This document shows, piece after piece, positions 32,141 through 35,158 of a DNA stretch of 35,158 bases. Location: assembly GCA_007119455.1 (NCBI GenBank), contig SKPR01000145.1, positions 1-35,158 on the forward strand, given 5' to 3'. Source of the DNA: Candidatus Brevefilum sp. (GTDB lineage: Bacteria > Chloroflexota > Anaerolineae > Anaerolineales > Anaerolineaceae). The first letter of the stretch is position 1; every line of letters begins with the position of its first letter. A program made the translations under genes and the position numbers. The notes beneath the pieces were generated by a model, which was not told the origin of the DNA, made no database searches, and was given only the letters and a program-made list of their open reading frames with translations.

Positions 32141-32968
32141 TTAGACTCTGCCCAAAAAGAATCTCAATGCAATGTGAAAGCGCCTTCGCCAAGCGCTTTC
32201 GTGGTGTTCAGCACCTGGTGCAACCCGTGTGATCCAATCCCGGCCTGGAGAATAACCCTTTTCTGCCATCACCTGATCCACAACCTGCTGGTAGGGGGGA
32301 TAGATGGCATCACCGCCACCGGTGCCAAGATCGAAATAAATCCGGTGTCTGCCTGGTGCTGGCAGATACTTACGCAGGTATGGCTGGATGAGATTACCCA
32401 GGGGAGGCCAATGCGTTGAAAAACAACCGGCTCCTCCGAACACCTCCGGATATTCCAGCAAAGCATAAAGAGATATCAACCCGCCCATACTGGACCCCAT
32501 GATCAGGGTGTGTTGCGGGCCAGGCCGAGTACGAAAATCTTTGTCAATCTGAGGTTTGAGGATGGTGGTCATCCATTCCAGGTAGTCATCGGCCATATAT
32601 ACGTTTTGGTCAAATTGTCCTTCCGTTTCTTCACGGATTCTATCGAGATAGGCTTTTCCGGCTGGCGTTTCAAAGGGTCGAGTCGGCATATAATCGCCAA
32701 TCCGATTATCTGTGTTGTCGATTCCAACCACGATAGCGGGTTGGATAAACCCCCACCCGCTGAGGCGGGTGATGGCTTCTGCCACACCCCAGGTGATTTG
32801 GGTGTATGCTTTCTCAGGATAAAAAAGGTTTTGCCCATCATGCATGAAAATAACTGGAAAGCGCTGCTTCGTTTCGACATGATATTGAGGGGGGACCCAC
32901 ACCCAGACATCCCGGGGTAGAAGATTCTTGTAAATATTACCCGGGTAACGCGTGAGATTGATTTTCAT
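32141..32968 (-). CDS. Esterase D-like alpha/beta hydrolase
   Basis: A 275-residue protein starting behind GTCAGGAGCAATC. It shows the PF00756-type esterase plan: an N-terminal RDVWVWVPPQYH strand, FPVIFMHDGQNLF, AIVVGIDNT with the following YMPTRPFE, and the nucleophile elbow MGSSMGGLISLYALL (Ser160 in G-x-S-x-G). The His of the triad is probably in GAEHHESAWRRR near the end. There is no signal peptide, so it is likely cytoplasmic. Relatives hydrolyse ferric siderophores, feruloyl or other esters; nothing local points to one of these. Confidence 0.9.
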   Translation of the reverse strand: MKINLTRYPGNIYKNLLPRDVWVWVPPQYHVETKQRFPVIFMHDGQNLFYPEKAYTQITWGVAEAITRLSGWGFIQPAIVVGIDNTDNRIGDYMPTRPFETPAGKAYLDRIREETEGQFDQNVYMADDYLEWMTTILKPQIDKDFRTRPGPQHTLIMGSSMGGLISLYALLEYPEVFGGAGCFSTHWPPLGNLIQPYLRKYLPAPGRHRIYFDLGTGGGDAIYPPYQQVVDQVMAEKGYSPGRDWITRVAPGAEHHESAWRRRFHIALRFFLGRV

Positions 32969-33327
32969 GATTGCTCCTGACGTGATAAGGTTTGGGTGAC
33001 GGATTGGCCTGAATCTAACGCAACTTGTTTTTATGACAGGTATTGTACATCACACAACCCAATATGTGCTGACCTGACATCATTGATCAGGATTATAGTC
33101 TAAATCAGATTTGATCCCATTATTCGGATAAAAACCGGGGTAATCGCAAACTCATATGGTTAAATCACGTCAATTATTTTTGTAAATTAATCACCTCATC
33201 TTGCCTCCACCAAAAAAGGTGCGGGTTCCGCTTTGCTCCAACATCTGCACGCCTCCTTCTCTTCGAGGTGAAGGTCTTTATAAAATCAGGGCTATCACAG
33301 TGTATACTTTGATAATAGGAGGTTTAC
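32969..33327. other. Intergenic region between divergent genes
   Basis: About 360 bases, AT-rich in the first two thirds. Possible -10-like TATAAA (33279-33284) and TATACT (33303-33308) lie ahead of the PhzF gene but without acceptable -35 partners. I see no RNA gene, hairpin of note or reading frame here. Confidence 0.4.
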
Positions 33328-34122
33328 ATGCCACACGATCTCTATCAATTGGACGCCTTTACAGATGAGCCTTTTCGGGGCAACCCGGCAGCCGTCTGTG
33401 TATTAAAAGGGCCAAAACAAGATGCATGGATGCAGGCCCTTGCATCTGAAATGAATCTGTCGGAAACAGCCTTTTTACTACCTGAAGGCCAGGGCTGGCA
33501 TCTGCGCTGGTTCACACCGAAAGCTGAGGTTGATCTTTGCGGCCATGCCACCCTGGCCAGCGCCATGGTCCTGTTTGAAACGCAGCCAACATTACGCCCA
33601 GGTCCTGTTCGATTCCAGACACGCAGCGGGGAACTTTCCGCTACCTGGGTGGATGGCCGGATCGAGCTGGATTTTCCTGCAATGCTGCCTGATCGGCCTG
33701 TTTCGATCGACGAGCCCATTAAGCATGCTCTGGGATTCACCCCTACCCAGGGTGTTGTTTCGGGTGATTATTTTCTCTTTGAGGCTGCGGATGAAGCAAC
33801 CGTCCACACTGCCAGGCCAGATTTTATAGCCCTGGCGAAATTGCCTATGCCTGAGGTCATCATCACGGCCATCAGCAATGACCCACAATATGACTTCATC
33901 TCGCGATTTTTTGCACCCCAAATCGGTATTGATGAAGACCCGGTAACCGGGTCAGCCCATTGCCTGCTGGCACCTTATTGGGCGGAAAAGCTCAAGAAAG
34001 ATTCCTTCACGGCATACCAGGCTTCACCACGTGGCGGACGTTTGGACCTGTGTTTATCTGGTGAGCGGGTTACCATCAAGGGCAGTGCGATATTCATCTT
34101 CAAAGCCAGTTTATTGGTTTAG
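33328..34122 (+). CDS. PhzF family isomerase/epimerase-like protein
   Basis: A 264-residue protein behind AATAGGAGGTTTAC. It begins MPHDLYQLDAFTDEPFRGNPAAV, the standard PhzF start, with the catalytic Glu46 in MNLSETAFLLP, CGHATLASAMVLFE in the first lobe and DPVTGSAHCLLAPYWA in the second lobe. The diaminopimelate-epimerase-like fold is used for isomerisations by proton shuttling; most genomic copies have no assigned substrate. No phenazine genes are present. The gene for a metallo-hydrolase follows after 26 bases, so the two are probably co-transcribed. Confidence 0.94.
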   Translation: MPHDLYQLDAFTDEPFRGNPAAVCVLKGPKQDAWMQALASEMNLSETAFLLPEGQGWHLRWFTPKAEVDLCGHATLASAMVLFETQPTLRPGPVRFQTRSGELSATWVDGRIELDFPAMLPDRPVSIDEPIKHALGFTPTQGVVSGDYFLFEAADEATVHTARPDFIALAKLPMPEVIITAISNDPQYDFISRFFAPQIGIDEDPVTGSAHCLLAPYWAEKLKKDSFTAYQASPRGGRLDLCLSGERVTIKGSAIFIFKASLLV

Positions 34123-34148
34123 ACCTGGTCTGATAAGGCATTAAGAAA

Positions 34149-34976
34149 ATGGCGACAACAATAACCTGGTTTGGCACCAATACGCTCCTGTTGAGAAAAG
34201 GTGATTCATCCCTTCTGGTTGACCCCCATTTTTCACGTCCGGGACTGCTCAATCTCATTACAAAGATATCCAGTGGTGAACAGGCCGTTGAGGATGGTTT
34301 GAAAACAGGAAATATCGAACGGCTGGATGCTGTCCTGCTCACCCATACCCATTACGACCATGCCATGGACGCACCAACGGTGATTCGTCAGACCGGGGGA
34401 GCACTTTATGGATCGCAATCAGCCGTCAACCTGGCTATGGGAGAGGGGCTGAAACCAGGACAATATCACCGGGCTAGCGTTGGAGTGAAAGAAGAAATAG
34501 GTGAGTTTCAGGTTGAATTTCATCCCAGCCGGCACCTGCCTTTTGCACCGCCGATGTCCTGGCTGGTGCCCGAAAGCGCTGAGATTGACCACCCATTAAA
34601 AAGCCCGGCCTGGTTCTGGCAATACGCCTGCGGAGAGATTTACGCCATCCAGGTCGAAGATGTGTTAATCTTTGGCAGTGCGGGGTTTGAACCCGGCGCC
34701 TACCAGGGCCGGGATATTAAAACCGTCGTATTGGGCATTGGCGGTCTGGAAACCCGGCCTAAAGCCTACCTGGTTGATTTTTATCGTGAGGCTGTGGTCC
34801 AATCAGGCGCTGAAAAGGTGTTTGTTTCTCATTGGGATCATTTCATGCGGCCGGCTGGGGCTGAAGCCGAACCCCTGGGCTTTGCAAACCAGACCATTGA
34901 GCGGGTCAGCCATTTGGGGGAGGTGCACGGCCAGTCAGTGGCGGTGCTGAGGCTCAATCAAACGTACAGGGTTTAA
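34149..34976 (+). CDS. Metallo-beta-lactamase-fold hydrolase (UlaG-like)
   Basis: A 275-residue protein with the metal motif THTHYDHAMD (H66, H68, D70, H71). The N-terminal ITWFGTNTLLL and SLLVDPHFSRPG strands, a further His in FHPSRHLPFAPP, and the late FVSHWDHFMRP complete a binuclear zinc or manganese site. The MBL subgroup resembles UlaG/MBL-fold proteins that cleave phosphoester or lactone bonds. The ribosome site is weak (AAGG ten bases upstream), consistent with coupling to the PhzF gene upstream. The substrate cannot be told. Confidence 0.88.
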   Translation: MATTITWFGTNTLLLRKGDSSLLVDPHFSRPGLLNLITKISSGEQAVEDGLKTGNIERLDAVLLTHTHYDHAMDAPTVIRQTGGALYGSQSAVNLAMGEGLKPGQYHRASVGVKEEIGEFQVEFHPSRHLPFAPPMSWLVPESAEIDHPLKSPAWFWQYACGEIYAIQVEDVLIFGSAGFEPGAYQGRDIKTVVLGIGGLETRPKAYLVDFYREAVVQSGAEKVFVSHWDHFMRPAGAEAEPLGFANQTIERVSHLGEVHGQSVAVLRLNQTYRV

Positions 34977-35066
34977 TATTCAGCATAAATCGGATAATCC
35001 CAATTTTTTCTAAAATGGCGTAAAATAGGTGAACCTTTTTGTGATGATGATTTTGCGGACTGTTTT

Positions 35067-35075
35067 TGGTATAAT
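35067..35075 (+). promoter_or_regulatory. Candidate extended -10 promoter of the last gene
   Basis: TGGTATAAT is a perfect extended -10 (TG-n-TATAAT). Predicted start near 35082, 42 bases before the ATG at 35124. Confidence 0.55.
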
Positions 35076-35123
35076 CACACTAATCAGATAATAATAAGTG
35101 TAAATATTTATAAGGTTGAAAAC

Positions 35124-35158
35124 ATGAAACCATTCCTGCTCTTGATGTTATTGATAAC
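35124..35158 (+). CDS. 5' end of a gene with a signal-peptide-like start (truncated by window)
   Basis: ATG at 35124 behind TAAGGTTGAAAAC. Only 11 full codons are visible (MKPFLLLMLLI), a short basic start and hydrophobic stretch that look like an N-terminal signal or membrane segment. The rest lies outside the window, so no function can be given. Confidence 0.55.
   Translation, partial: MKPFLLLMLLI

Overview
The window looks like a chromosomal segment from a mesophilic, anaerobic Chloroflexota bacterium, most likely class Anaerolineae. This is inferred from gene content: Cys-anchored lipoproteins with Thr/Pro/Glu-rich linkers and an NBR1-type Ig domain, an amphi-Trp protein, a BCD-family (PucC-like) transporter without photosynthesis genes, a single-chain pyruvate:ferredoxin oxidoreductase (PFOR), and a complete Liv-type amino-acid importer. 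No phylogenetic marker (rRNA, ribosomal protein) is present, so the assignment is tentative. I found no rRNA, tRNA, CRISPR array, transposase, integrase or phage gene.

Layout. 1-4.9 kb: the 3' end of an apolipoprotein N-acyltransferase-like gene, an NBR1-Ig lipoprotein, an unknown four-helix membrane protein, a GNAT acetyltransferase, and an amphi-Trp/SAM-methyltransferase pair. 4.98-7.3 kb: two tightly linked minus-strand genes, each with a PD-(D/E)XK nuclease-like core. The upstream one carries two tandem copies of an unrecognised domain and the downstream one an N-terminal CxxxxC...CxxH zinc-finger-like motif. The pair has its own extended -10 promoter candidate and is my best candidate for an undescribed (possibly defence) module. 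7.3-8.5 kb: a YedF C-terminal-like protein divergent from a second SAM methyltransferase. 8.7-15.2 kb: a minus-strand run with an ABC-2 exporter (ATPase and two permeases), a BCD-family MFS transporter, a ferritin-like/VIT1 iron-manganese transporter and an aminoglycoside-phosphotransferase-fold kinase.

15.2-15.8 kb is a repeat-rich noncoding island. It holds two modules made of GTGARTG heptads followed by a 71-bp core (about 85% identical by my count), a double hairpin resembling a REPIN, and a 97-bp element with 11-bp inverted ends. 15.8-20.5 kb: nifJ (PFOR) followed by a dihydroorotate-dehydrogenase-like flavoprotein gene, which together suggest pyruvate fermentation and redox metabolism. 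20.8-26.2 kb: a NUDIX hydrolase, a twin-LysM lipoprotein, an HtrA/DegP-like lipoprotein protease, an archaeo-eukaryotic-release-factor-like (baeRF) protein with a zinc ribbon, and a short-chain dehydrogenase. Several are separated by clear intrinsic terminators.

26.3-26.5 kb may be a small transcription unit (37-residue hydrophobic peptide or small RNA) ending in a terminator. 26.6-32.1 kb is a livKHMGF operon for branched-chain amino acid (or related amide/urea) uptake, with a 36-bp perfect palindrome between livK and livH and an unusually long LivM. 32.1-35.0 kb: an esterase-D-like hydrolase, a PhzF-family isomerase and a UlaG-like metallo-beta-lactamase-fold hydrolase. The window ends in the first codons of a signal-peptide-bearing gene behind an extended -10 promoter.
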